From Verrucomicrobiaceae bacterium (GTDB lineage: Bacteria; Verrucomicrobiota; Verrucomicrobiia; Verrucomicrobiales; Akkermansiaceae): a stretch of 35,778 nt of DNA. Below, one piece after another: positions 1 through 7,243 of the stretch (the first letter of the stretch is position 1; every line of letters starts with the position of its first letter). The translations under genes were made by a program, and so were the position numbers. The notes beneath the pieces were generated by a model. It was not told the origin of the DNA. It ran no database searches and saw only the letters and a list, made by a program, of their open reading frames with translations. Where the stretch lies: assembly GCA_029977225.1 (NCBI GenBank), contig JAPOLH010000008.1, positions 1-35,778 of the forward strand, read 5' to 3'.

Positions 1-267
1 CTGCAATTCCCATTTTTGTCCGGCCGCGGGTGATGGCACGAGCTTGCCGCACACTTCGACCGAAGCGCCGGTGTTCATCGCCGCGAGTTCGCCACTACCG
101 GGAATGCCGGCATCGGCAACAACCTGTAGATTGGCAAGGCAAGTGCCGTCGTTGATCTCGAGAAATGAAAACGCCTTCGAGTCGCGGCGTGTGCGCACCC
201 ATCCGGCGATGTGAATCTCATCACAAGGCTCATCACGCAAAAGCACGCGCTTGATCAATGTTCGCAT
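1..267 (-). CDS. asnS: Asparaginyl-tRNA synthetase, N-terminal part (cut by window edge)
   Basis: This reading frame runs open to base 1 and gives 89 residues, so only the N-terminal part of the gene is present. AsnRS charges tRNA-Asn with asparagine in the cytoplasm and is a class IIb synthetase. The visible part is the OB-fold anticodon-binding domain. It contains GWVRTRRDSKAFSFLEINDG (about residues 27-46), close to the GWVRTRRDSK segment I know from E. coli AsnS, followed by a TGASVEVCGKLV strand and a SPAAGQKWELQ segment. The ATG at 265-267 (MRTLIKRVLL) is chosen because it begins just before the OB-fold. No clear ribosome binding site precedes it. The two small genes upstream (314-559 and 586-795) share its direction, so the three may be co-transcribed. 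The class II catalytic motifs lie outside the window. Lysyl- or aspartyl-tRNA synthetases share the fold, but the sequence match favours AsnS. Confidence 0.9.
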   Translation of the reverse strand, partial: MRTLIKRVLLRDEPCDEIHIAGWVRTRRDSKAFSFLEINDGTCLANLQVVADAGIPGSGELAAMNTGASVEVCGKLVPSPAAGQKWELQ

Positions 268-313
268 GCACTTGAATAGGCTGGTGCGCGGCGCTTGTCA
301 AAGCGGCCCCACT

Positions 314-559
314 TCAACCTGGCAGCGACTTGTGCGACCCGTCGCAGAGTGGTGGGTTCGCGCTGTGCTTGCACTGGCACCACCAGACGGTGGTTTTTTC
401 CGCGACTTCGTATTTCACCGGTTGCAGGCCGGTGCCTTTGTGGGAGCCATCGCAGAAGGGCTGATGCGTCGAGCGTCCGCAGGAGCACCACCAATAGGTG
501 CCTGCTTCCACTTCGAGAGCCATCGGTTTCCTGTCGCAAATGATTGGTTGTTCGGCCAT
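314..559 (-). CDS. Double CDGSH-type iron-sulfur protein
   Basis: An 81-residue protein with two consecutive CDGSH domains. Each has the C-x-C-x2-S-x3-P-x-C-D-G-S-H ligand set: CSCGRSTHQPFCDGSH near residues 25-40 and CQCKHSANPPLCDGSH near residues 60-75. In this family (mitoNEET/CISD relatives) three cysteines and one histidine bind a redox-active [2Fe-2S] cluster, so two clusters are expected here. The exact partner of bacterial CDGSH proteins is generally unknown; electron transfer or cluster transfer is the usual suggestion. There is no signal peptide or membrane segment, so it should be cytoplasmic. The ATG at 557-559 starts MAEQPIICDRKPMALEV; a second Met at residue 13 is a possible later start. 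It lies 46 bases upstream of asnS and 26 bases after the small membrane protein, all on the minus strand. Confidence 0.9.
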   Translation of the reverse strand: MAEQPIICDRKPMALEVEAGTYWWCSCGRSTHQPFCDGSHKGTGLQPVKYEVAEKTTVWWCQCKHSANPPLCDGSHKSLPG

Positions 560-585
560 GGCAGTATTTCTAACACATTTTTAGA

Positions 586-795
586 TCAACGCGAGGCCGA
601 AACCGTCCATCCCGGTTTGCTATCGGAATTTGCCGTATTCGTTTCCTCGGTCGACTCGGCCTTGGGGACTACGGTTTTGGCCGAAGCCGCGTCGGTTGGG
701 CGATAACGCTGCACCGATTGCGGAGTCACAAAGGTGAGGCCCAGCCAAACCAGGAGAGCGGCCGAATACGCGACGATGAAGGAACGGAGGCTCAT
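586..795 (-). CDS. Small hypothetical single-pass membrane protein
   Basis: A 69-residue frame that I do not recognise as any family. From the ATG at 793-795 it begins MSLRSFIVAYSAALLVWLGL, which is one clear hydrophobic helix (about residues 5-24) after a single arginine. It then has a polar tail rich in Ser, Thr, Ala and Glu with no cysteine after the helix. This fits either a membrane-anchored short protein or an uncleaved signal anchor. An upstream start at 867 would add a basic stretch and is possible, but the ATG at 795 gives the usual short N-terminus before a signal anchor. It is co-directional with the CDGSH gene, 26 bases away. The other strand has no better frame here. Existence as a gene is moderately likely; function is unknown. 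Confidence 0.45.
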   Translation of the reverse strand: MSLRSFIVAYSAALLVWLGLTFVTPQSVQRYRPTDAASAKTVVPKAESTEETNTANSDSKPGWTVSASR

Positions 796-989
796 GGGTA
801 TTTCGGAGATGTTGATGATCAACTGTTTGCGTTTTCTGCGTGCTTTCGGGAATCGATGCAATCTCAAAAGCGTGAGGCGGAGAGATCAAAATGAATTGTC
901 GCGATCGCCTGCAGTCGTTAGCCTTTGCCTCACAGGAGCGCGGGCGCTGAAAGGCACCGGCATCCTCAACCACCACAACAGCTAGCACC

Positions 990-1820
990 ATGGGTATCTT
1001 CAGCAAGCCGAGCCTGCGCAATCATGACCGCCGCGATGACATGCCGGAGGGCCTCTGGAACAAATGCCCGGAATGCGCCGCCATGGTGCACAACCTCGAG
1101 TTGCAGCAGAATCTCCATGTTTGCCCCCACTGCTCGCACCATTTCCTCATCGGCGCGCACGAACGCATCTTGATGCTGGCCGACGCCGGCTCCTTCGAAG
1201 AAACCGAGACTGGGCTCATTTCCGCCAATCCGCTTGGCTTCCAAGGCTACGCCGAAAAGACCGCCGCCTTGCGCGCCAAGACCGGCCTCGATGATGCGGT
1301 GGTCTGCGGCCGCCTCAGCATCGACGGCAACCGCGCCATGATCGCCGTGATGGACTTCAAGTTCTTCGCTGGGTCGATGGGCTCAGTGGTCGGTGAAAAA
1401 ATCACCCGTGCCATCGAAATGGCCATCGCCGAGAAACGCGGCATGATCATTGTTTCAGCTTCATCTGGCGCACGCATGCAAGAAGGGATGCTCTCGCTGA
1501 TGCAAATGGCCAAGACCTGCGGCGCTTTGGCCCGACTCTCCGAAGCGAAGCTGCCCTTCATTTCCCTGCTCACACACCCGACCACCGGCGGCGTGACCGC
1601 GTCGTTTGCGACCATCGGCGACATCAACCTTGCTGAGCCGAAATGCATGATCGGTTTTGCCGGGCCGCGGGTCGTCAAGGAAACCACTCACCAAAATTTG
1701 CCGCCCGGTTTCCAAACCGCCGAGTTCATGCTCGAGCACGGCCTCGTCGATGCGATCGTCCACCGCGGCAAGCTCCGCGAGCGCCTCGCCACCCTGCTGT
1801 CCTACATGATGCCGCGCTGA
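990..1820 (+). CDS. accD: Acetyl-CoA carboxylase carboxyltransferase subunit beta
   Basis: AccD pairs with AccA to form the carboxyltransferase that moves the carboxyl group from biotin-BCCP to acetyl-CoA, giving malonyl-CoA for fatty acid synthesis. At 276 residues it is close to the usual bacterial length. The N-terminal zinc ribbon is intact: C26-x2-C29 and C45-x2-C48. The crotonase-like carboxyltransferase domain follows, with the SASSGARMQEG segment, the TTGGVTASFA acyl-CoA/oxyanion region and GFAGPRVVKETT. The start ATG at 990 gives MGIFSKPSLRN, a typical AccD N-terminus. No accA is nearby. Downstream hisF follows after 54 bases and may share the transcript. birA, which encodes the biotin ligase that activates the partner BCCP, lies elsewhere in this window at 20058-20861. 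Confidence 0.97.
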   Translation: MGIFSKPSLRNHDRRDDMPEGLWNKCPECAAMVHNLELQQNLHVCPHCSHHFLIGAHERILMLADAGSFEETETGLISANPLGFQGYAEKTAALRAKTGLDDAVVCGRLSIDGNRAMIAVMDFKFFAGSMGSVVGEKITRAIEMAIAEKRGMIIVSASSGARMQEGMLSLMQMAKTCGALARLSEAKLPFISLLTHPTTGGVTASFATIGDINLAEPKCMIGFAGPRVVKETTHQNLPPGFQTAEFMLEHGLVDAIVHRGKLRERLATLLSYMMPR

Positions 1821-1839
1821 AATGATGCAGCGCCCCCAG

Positions 1840-1864
1840 CGCAAGTCGCATCATCACTTGCGCA
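1840..1864 (+). other. Hairpin between accD and hisF
   Basis: GCGCAAGT (1840-1847) and ACTTGCGC (1857-1864) are perfect 8-bp inverted arms around a 9-base loop. The structure fills the gap between the accD stop and the hisF start at 1875. No U-run follows, so a strong intrinsic terminator is unlikely; an mRNA processing or stability element is equally possible. The function is not known. Confidence 0.35.
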
Positions 1865-1874
1865 AGGCCAGCCG

Positions 1875-2657
1875 ATGGTCAAAGCTCCGCCCGTGCTCGC
1901 GAAACGAATCATCCCCTGCCTCGATGTCACCGACGGCCGCGTGGTCAAGGGCGTGAATTTTGTCGACCTCATCGACGCCGGCGACCCGGTCGAATGCGCG
2001 ATGGCTTACAACGCGCAAGAGGCGGACGAGTTGGTCTTTCTCGACATCACCGCCTCATCCGACAAGCGCCGCACGATGGTCGATGTCGTGAGCCGCACGG
2101 CCGAGCATTGTTTCATCCCGCTCACGGTCGGCGGCGGAATTCGCACGGTCGATGACATGCGCGAAATGTTGCTCGCCGGCGCGGACAAGGTCGGCATCAA
2201 CACCGCCGCGGTGAACAACCCGGGCCTGGTCGACGCCGGCGCCAAAGCCTTCGGCAGCCAGTGCATCGTCGTCGCGATCGATGCCAAGCGCGAAGGTCCG
2301 GGCAAATGGGGCGTTTACACCCACGGAGGCCGCACTCCCGTCGGTCTCGACGCGGTCGAGTGGGCCCGCGAAGTCTGGCGCCGCGGTGCCGGCGAAATCC
2401 TCCTCACCAGCATGGATGCCGATGGCACCCAGGCCGGCTATGACATCGAGCTCACCGCCGCGGTTTCGTCCGCCGTCGGTATTCCGGTCATCGCCAGCGG
2501 CGGTGCGGGAAACCTCGAGCACATGGTCGAGGTCCTCGATGCCGGCAAGGCCGATGCCGTGCTCGCTGCGAGCATTTTCCACTTCGGCAAACACACGGTT
2601 GGCGAGGCCAAACGGCATTTTGCCGAGCGGGGCATCCCGGTGCGCCCAGCGCATTGA
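1875..2657 (+). CDS. hisF: Imidazole glycerol phosphate synthase subunit HisF
   Basis: HisF is the cyclase half of IGP synthase. With HisH, which provides ammonia, it turns PRFAR into imidazole glycerol phosphate and AICAR in histidine synthesis. The 260-residue protein is a (beta-alpha)8 barrel. The two catalytic aspartates are visible: D17 in RIIPCLDV and D136 in VVAIDAK. Phosphate-binding loops are seen as VGGGIR (about residues 85-90) and IASGGAGN near residue 210. The start ATG at 1875 leaves a short MVKAPPVLA leader before the first strand. hisF is separated here from other his genes; hisH and hisA are not in the window. A candidate terminator follows at 2690-2724. Confidence 0.97.
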   Translation: MVKAPPVLAKRIIPCLDVTDGRVVKGVNFVDLIDAGDPVECAMAYNAQEADELVFLDITASSDKRRTMVDVVSRTAEHCFIPLTVGGGIRTVDDMREMLLAGADKVGINTAAVNNPGLVDAGAKAFGSQCIVVAIDAKREGPGKWGVYTHGGRTPVGLDAVEWAREVWRRGAGEILLTSMDADGTQAGYDIELTAAVSSAVGIPVIASGGAGNLEHMVEVLDAGKADAVLAASIFHFGKHTVGEAKRHFAERGIPVRPAH

Positions 2658-2689
2658 GGAGGAGGTCAGAGGTCAATGGTGAAAAGAGG

Positions 2690-2724
2690 AAGAACACGAA
2701 GAAGCGGCTTCTTCATCTTCTTTT
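2690..2724 (+). terminator. Putative intrinsic terminator after hisF
   Basis: GAAGAAG (2698-2704) and CTTCTTC (2708-2714) are perfect arms with a CGG loop. Further purine/pyrimidine complementarity outside them (AGGAAGAA on the left, ATCTTCTTTT on the right) lengthens the stem. The right side ends in a short T-rich stretch. It stands about 40 bases after the hisF stop and before metH, so it would separate the two transcripts. The stem is A/U-rich and therefore weak. Confidence 0.4.
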
Positions 2725-2767
2725 AGAATTTCAGGGTTTCAGCGTTTCAGCTTTTCCCACCCATCAA

Positions 2768-2781
2768 CATATCCAGATATG
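2768..2781 (+). promoter_or_regulatory. Palindrome CATATC-CA-GATATG upstream of metH
   Basis: A perfect 6-bp inverted repeat with a 2-base centre lies 46 bases before the first metH gene. The compact dyad looks like a homodimer operator. ArsR-family methionine-cycle repressors such as SahR use short ATATC-like palindromes, as far as I recall, so a link to S-adenosylhomocysteine control is an inference only. No regulator gene is adjacent. Confidence 0.35.
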
Positions 2782-2827
2782 ATGATTTGATTCTTGAAAT
2801 CACAGCCTTAGGGGCTATTTTTTCCGC

Positions 2828-3922
2828 ATGATTCAAGCCGACCCCACCCGGGAACTCTGCGATGCCTTGGCCGAAAGGATTTTGGTGCTCGATGGCGCCA
2901 TGGGCACGACCATCCGCACCTACGGGCTTAACGAAAGCGACGCCCGCGGCGAGCGCTTTGCCGATAGCGAAAAGGACCTGCTCAACAATGGTGACATTCT
3001 GAGCCTCACACGCCCGGGAGTCATTGGCGACATCCACAAGCGTTTCTATGAAGCGGGCTCGGACATCTGCGAGACCAACACCTTTTCCGCCACCAGCATC
3101 GCGCAGAGCGAATTCTTTGTCGAAGACCCGCGCGAAAAAGGCGGACGCAAGGACCCGGAATTTTTTCAGAAGATCATCGAGGATCCGTTTCTCAACGAGC
3201 TTGCTTGGGAAATGAATGTCGAGTCGGCCAAGCTCTGCCGCAAGTGGGCCGATGCCGTTGGCAGCGATACCGGTCGCAAGCGCTATGTCGCTGGAGCGAT
3301 CGGGCCGCTCACGGTTTCGCTCACCAACTCGCCCGACGCCAATGACCCAGGCTTCCGCGTGGTGAATTTCGATCAGGTGCTCGATGCGTACAAATTGCAG
3401 ATCAAGGCGCTGATCGAGGGTGGTTGCGACATCCTGATGATCGAAACGATCTTTGATTCGCTCAATGCCAAGGCCGCGGCGGTGGCCGTTCAGGAAGTTT
3501 ATGCGGAAATGAAATTGCATCTGCCGCTGATCATTTCGGCAGCGGTCGGGCTTGGTGGTGAAACGATGATTTCCGCGCAAAAGGTCGAGGCGTTTTGGAA
3601 TGCCTTCGCGCACACGCATCCCTTGGCGATAGGCCTCAACTGCTCGCTCGGGCCCGACCTCATGAAGCCGCACCTCGAGGATCTCTCTGCCTGTGCGACC
3701 ACTCACATTTCCTGCTACCCGAATGCCGGTCTGCCCAACCCGCTCGCGCCCACCGGCTTCGACCTCGAGCCCAAGCACATGCATGATTACATGGCCGACT
3801 TCGCCAACGCCGGCCTGCTCAACCTCGCCGGCGGCTGCTGCGGCAACACCCCAGACCACATCGCCGCCATCGCCCAAGCCGTCGCGAATAAAAAGCCAAG
3901 GGAAGTGCCTGGTATCGGATGA
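2828..3922 (+). CDS. metH: Methionine synthase, homocysteine-binding module only (split MetH, part 1)
   Basis: This 364-residue protein is the N-terminal homocysteine S-methyltransferase barrel of cobalamin-dependent methionine synthase and nothing more. The zinc ligands that activate homocysteine are all present: C272 in GLNCSLGP and C337/C338 in GGCCGN. The substrate region LDGAMGTTIR (residues 21-30) and the FSATSIAQ stretch are also typical. The frame ends with PREVPGIG and then TGA, exactly where complete MetH proteins enter the linker to the folate domain. The remaining three modules are encoded at 4435-7194. The stop codon lies one base outside the left inverted repeat of the inserted unit. 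The ATG at 2828 has a weak AGGGG about 14 bases upstream. The two polypeptides presumably associate to work; this is inferred from all key residues being kept. Confidence 0.95.
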   Translation: MIQADPTRELCDALAERILVLDGAMGTTIRTYGLNESDARGERFADSEKDLLNNGDILSLTRPGVIGDIHKRFYEAGSDICETNTFSATSIAQSEFFVEDPREKGGRKDPEFFQKIIEDPFLNELAWEMNVESAKLCRKWADAVGSDTGRKRYVAGAIGPLTVSLTNSPDANDPGFRVVNFDQVLDAYKLQIKALIEGGCDILMIETIFDSLNAKAAAVAVQEVYAEMKLHLPLIISAAVGLGGETMISAQKVEAFWNAFAHTHPLAIGLNCSLGPDLMKPHLEDLSACATTHISCYPNAGLPNPLAPTGFDLEPKHMHDYMADFANAGLLNLAGGCCGNTPDHIAAIAQAVANKKPREVPGIG

Positions 3923-3923
3923 G

Positions 3924-3965
3924 TCGAAACGCGGAGACGCGGAGCTCGCAGAGGAAGACGCTGAG
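3924..3965 (+). repeat. Left 42-bp inverted repeat of GxxExxY unit
   Basis: These 42 bases begin TCGAAACGCGGAG and are the reverse complement of 4386-4427 with 5 mismatches by hand alignment and no gaps. The repeat begins 1 base after the metH part 1 stop codon and ends 19 bases before the GxxExxY start. Confidence 0.9.
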
Positions 3966-3984
3966 AAGATTTTGAGACCACACC

Positions 3985-4383
3985 ATGAGAACAAAGGACG
4001 AGTTGAATGAATTGTCGGGAGTGATCATCGACGCCGCGATGGAAGTTCATCGTGAGTTTGGGCCTGGATTACTTGAGCGGGTTTATGAGGCGGCACTTGC
4101 CAAGGAGCTTTCGCTCAGGGGGATATCCACAACTCGACAAGTTGCCGCGCCGGTCATCTATAAAAATGAACTGCTCGATGAGGATGCTTATCGAATCGAC
4201 TTGTTAGTGGAGGATGCCGTGGTGGTTGAACTAAAAACCGTTGCCGCACTTCTTCCAATTCACGAGGCTCAAATCCATACCTACATGAAGCTTTCTAAAA
4301 AAAGCCTCGGATTGTTAATCAACTTTCACACATCGCTTCTTAAAGATGGCATCAAACGCCATGTCATCAATTTTCCCCAATAA
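3985..4383 (+). CDS. GxxExxY protein (PD-(D/E)XK nuclease-like superfamily)
   Basis: A 132-residue protein of the GxxExxY family (Pfam PDDEXK_3). The name motif is G28-x2-E31-x2-Y34 in GPGLLERVYEAAL. The nuclease-like core is visible as D72 in YRIDLLVED and E82-x-K84 in VVVELKTV, the D...ExK arrangement of PD-(D/E)XK enzymes. The conserved HEAQIHTYMKL and GLLINFH segments follow. The biochemical role of the family is not settled; the fold suggests nucleic acid binding or cleavage. It lies alone between inverted repeats, in the gap between the two metH pieces and on the same strand. The ATG at 3985 (MRTKDELNELSG) matches the usual family start. Its codon use is more A/T-rich than that of its neighbours, which supports later arrival. 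Confidence 0.92.
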   Translation: MRTKDELNELSGVIIDAAMEVHREFGPGLLERVYEAALAKELSLRGISTTRQVAAPVIYKNELLDEDAYRIDLLVEDAVVVELKTVAALLPIHEAQIHTYMKLSKKSLGLLINFHTSLLKDGIKRHVINFPQ

Positions 4384-4385
4384 CA

Positions 4386-4427
4386 CTCTGCGTCTTTCTC
4401 TGCGAACTTCGCGCCTCCGCGTTTCGA
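4386..4427 (+). repeat. Right 42-bp inverted repeat of GxxExxY unit
   Basis: These bases end CTCCGCGTTTCGA and pair with 3924-3965 as an ungapped inverted repeat (37 of 42 matching). The repeat begins 2 bases after the GxxExxY stop and ends 7 bases before the ATG of metH part 2, so that start codon lies immediately outside the element. Confidence 0.9.
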
Positions 4428-4434
4428 TTTAAAA

Positions 4435-7194
4435 ATGAAAACCATTCCACACGCTCTTCGGCTTTCCGGCACGGAGGCCTACAACCACACTGCCGACAAG
4501 CGCTTCCTGATGATCGGCGAGCGCACGAATGTCGCGGGCTCACCGCAGTTTGCCAAGCTGGTTCGCGCGGGTGATCTCGAAGCGGCGGTGGAGGTTGCGC
4601 GTCAGCAAGTCGAGAATGGCGCCAATGTCATCGACATCTGCTTCGACGACGGGCTCATCGACGGCAAGGCGATGATGTCACGCTACCTGCAGTTGCTGCA
4701 AGGCGAGCCGGATGTGGCGAAGGTGCCGATCATGGTCGACTCTTCGAAGTGGGAGATCCTCGAAGCCGGCCTGAAGTGCCTGCAGGGCAAGGGCATCGTC
4801 AACTCGATCTCGCTCAAGGAGGGCGAGGAAGTTTTCAAAAACCACGCGCGTCACATCATGCGTTACGGCGCGGCGGTGGTGGTGATGGCCTTCGATGAAA
4901 ACGGCCAGGCCGCTACCTACGAAGAAAAGATCCGCATCTGCGAACGCGCGTATCGCATCCTGGTCGATGAGGTCGGATTCAATGCCGACGACATTATTTT
5001 TGATCCGAACATCCTCACCGTCGCCACCGGCATCGAAGAGCACAACAACTATGCGCTCGACTTCATCAATGCGACGCGATGGATCAAAGAAAACCTTCCC
5101 GGCGCGAAAGTCTCGGGCGGCGTTTCAAACATTTCGTTTTCATTCCGCGGCAACAATGTCGTGCGCGAGGCGATGCACTCGGCATTTCTCTATCACGCCG
5201 GCAAGGCGGGCATGGACATGGGCATCGTCAATGCCGGCATGCTCGAGGTGTACGACGAGATTCCGAAAGAACTGCTCGAGCATGTCGAGGATGTGCTTCT
5301 CAACCGCCGACCCGATGCGACCGAGCGTTTGCTCGAACTTGCAGAGCGCTTCAAGGGTCAGGGCGGCAAAAAGGTCGAGGAAGATCTTTCGTGGCGCGAA
5401 GAGCCGGTCGAAAAGCGCCTCGAGCATGCCTTGCTGAAGGGCATCGACAAATTCATCGACGAGGACACCGAAGAAGCCCGCAAAAAATATGGCAGACCTC
5501 TCAAGGTCATCGAAGGCCCATTGATGGATGGCATGGGCGTTGTCGGCGACCTCTTCGGCGCGGGCAAGATGTTCCTGCCCCAAGTGGTCAAGTCGGCGCG
5601 CGTGATGAAAAAAGCGGTCGCATGGCTCACGCCATACATGGAGGAGGAAAAAGCCGAGCACCTCGCTGGCGACATTGCGGCGATCAAGGCCGATAATCCC
5701 GCACTCAGCGACGATGAGGCATTGCGTCTTGCCGAACGCGGCCGCTCGGCCGGCCGTTTCCTCATCGCCACGGTGAAGGGCGATGTCCACGACATCGGCA
5801 AAAACATTGTCGGCGTCGTCCTTGCGTGCAACGGCTTCGAGGTCACCGACCTCGGCGTGATGGTCCCCTGCGACAAAATTTTGGACAAGGCCATCGAGAT
5901 TGGCGCGGATGTCATCGGCCTCTCGGGACTGATCACTCCATCACTCGACGAGATGGTGCATGTCGCCAAAGAAATGGAGCGGCGCGGATTCAAAATTCCG
6001 TTGCTCATTGGTGGCGCCACCACTTCCGCCGCGCACACGGCCATCAAGATCGCCGAGCATTACTCCGGCCCGATCGTGCATGTCCTCGACGCCTCGCGCT
6101 CGGTACCTGTCACGACCTCGCTGCTCTCCGCCGATCAACGCGACGGTTTCGTCCGCGACAACCTCGCGAAACAAAAATCGCTGCGCGAAAATTTCATCAG
6201 CGGCCCGAAAAAAGAAACCCTCACGCTCGAACAAGCCCGCGACGCAGGGCCAAAATACGATTGGGACAACTACACTCCGCCCGTGCCGGGATTCATCGGC
6301 ACGCGGACGCTTGATATGCCGCTGCGAGACCTCGTCGATTACATCGACTGGACGCCATTCTTTCATGCGTGGGAGCTGCGCGGGGTGTGGGATCGCGAGC
6401 AAAAAGTGCTCAAAACGAAAAATGCCGAAGGCGCGGCGGAAGCGGCAAAGCTTCATCAGGACGCGCTTGGCTGGATCGATCGCATCATCGCAGAGAACAA
6501 ATTCTCCGCGCGCGGCATTTACGGATTCTTTCCCGCCAACTCGGCCGGCGATGACATCATCGTCTGGACCGATGAAACACGTACAACCGAGCGCACGCGC
6601 TTCCACAGCCTGCGCCAACAGATCAAAAAGGACTCGGGCAAACCCAATGTCGCGCTAGCCGATTGGGTGAAGCCCTGTAGCACCGACCACATCGGTGGAT
6701 TTGTCGTGGGCATCCACGGGGCCGATGAATTTGCGGCAGAGCTCGAGAAAGACAACGACCCCTACGGTTCGATCATGGTCAAGGCGATTGCCGACCGCTT
6801 TGCCGAGGCCTTTGCCGAATGCCTGCATCACAAAGCTCGCATCGACTGGGGCTACGAGGCCGAAGGCGAGCTGACCAATGATCAGCTCATACATGAAAAC
6901 TATCAGGGCATTCGCCCCGCGCCCGGGTATCCGGCGCAGCCGGACCACACGGAAAAGCCATTGCTGTTCGACCTGCTTGGCGCGACCGCGGCCACCGGCG
7001 TGTCGCTCACCGAAAGCTGCGCGATGCACCCGGGAGCGGCGGTCTGCGGGCTTTATTTTTCTCATCCCGAGAGCCACTACTTCGCCATCTCCGAGCTGCA
7101 AAAGGATCAGATCGAGGACTATGCAAAACGCAAGGGCATGACCTTTGCCGAGGCGGAGAAATGGCTTGGTCCGTGGCTGGGATACATTCCGTGA
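4435..7194 (+). CDS. metH: Methionine synthase, folate, cobalamin and activation modules (split MetH, part 2)
   Basis: This 919-residue protein carries the rest of MetH. The pterin-binding barrel (about 25-290) has GERTNVAGS and VDSSKW. The helical cap (about 320-405) has GPLMDGM and [13 protein letters not shown]. The Rossmann cobalamin domain has D450-V-H452-D-I-G455, in which the histidine is the lower axial cobalt ligand, and [10 protein letters not shown]. The C-terminal reactivation domain that binds S-adenosylmethionine has [15 protein letters not shown] and ends [13 protein letters not shown] stretch at about 405-440 between cap and cobalamin domain is longer than in E. coli. The N-terminus [12 protein letters not shown] lines up with the linker that follows the homocysteine module in complete MetH. 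No Shine-Dalgarno is seen before the ATG at 4435. Together with 2828-3922 the full enzyme is accounted for. Confidence 0.95.
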   Translation: MKTIPHALRLSGTEAYNHTADKRFLMIGERTNVAGSPQFAKLVRAGDLEAAVEVARQQVENGANVIDICFDDGLIDGKAMMSRYLQLLQGEPDVAKVPIMVDSSKWEILEAGLKCLQGKGIVNSISLKEGEEVFKNHARHIMRYGAAVVVMAFDENGQAATYEEKIRICERAYRILVDEVGFNADDIIFDPNILTVATGIEEHNNYALDFINATRWIKENLPGAKVSGGVSNISFSFRGNNVVREAMHSAFLYHAGKAGMDMGIVNAGMLEVYDEIPKELLEHVEDVLLNRRPDATERLLELAERFKGQGGKKVEEDLSWREEPVEKRLEHALLKGIDKFIDEDTEEARKKYGRPLKVIEGPLMDGMGVVGDLFGAGKMFLPQVVKSARVMKKAVAWLTPYMEEEKAEHLAGDIAAIKADNPALSDDEALRLAERGRSAGRFLIATVKGDVHDIGKNIVGVVLACNGFEVTDLGVMVPCDKILDKAIEIGADVIGLSGLITPSLDEMVHVAKEMERRGFKIPLLIGGATTSAAHTAIKIAEHYSGPIVHVLDASRSVPVTTSLLSADQRDGFVRDNLAKQKSLRENFISGPKKETLTLEQARDAGPKYDWDNYTPPVPGFIGTRTLDMPLRDLVDYIDWTPFFHAWELRGVWDREQKVLKTKNAEGAAEAAKLHQDALGWIDRIIAENKFSARGIYGFFPANSAGDDIIVWTDETRTTERTRFHSLRQQIKKDSGKPNVALADWVKPCSTDHIGGFVVGIHGADEFAAELEKDNDPYGSIMVKAIADRFAEAFAECLHHKARIDWGYEAEGELTNDQLIHENYQGIRPAPGYPAQPDHTEKPLLFDLLGATAATGVSLTESCAMHPGAAVCGLYFSHPESHYFAISELQKDQIEDYAKRKGMTFAEAEKWLGPWLGYIP

Positions 7195-7243
7195 TTTGCT
7201 TCTCGACGCCTATGGCGGTGGCACTCAGTGTGCGCGGGAAACT

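Larger units (their letters stand above)
3924..4427 (+). mobile_element. Inverted-repeat-flanked GxxExxY unit inserted in metH
   Basis: A unit of about 504 bases consists of two 42-bp inverted repeats enclosing one short gene. Its base use differs from the flanks, with a lower GC interior (AAAAATGAAC, TCTAAAAAAAGCC and similar stretches). It breaks metH at the linker between the first and second modules, with virtually no loss of metH-like sequence on either side. There is no transposase, so it would have to be moved by an enzyme elsewhere, be a relic, or be mobilised by the PD-(D/E)XK-like protein itself. A 4-base ATGA occurs on both outer flanks (3919-3922 and 4435-4438), but removing everything between the copies does not restore one metH frame, so it is not convincing as a target duplication. 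Confidence 0.65.

Noticed and set aside
2658-2827. Cobalamin or SAM riboswitch ahead of metH
   Set aside because: I looked for the B12-box and for SAM/SAH core motifs and found none; only the short palindrome and a hairpin are present.
2747-3994. Long open frame (415 codons) on the minus strand opposite metH part 1
   Set aside because: It is the antisense of a clear gene, and its product is an Arg/Gly/Asp-rich, non-domain sequence that arises from GC-rich codon use on the sense strand.
3919-4438. Target-site duplication ATGA on both sides of the GxxExxY unit
   Set aside because: The match is only 4 bases, and removing the sequence between copies leaves metH out of frame with a stop, so it cannot be the original site without further changes.
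3910-4445. Split metH explained by a sequencing frameshift
   Set aside because: More than 500 bases with a complete foreign gene and inverted repeats separate the two halves, so no single base error can explain it.
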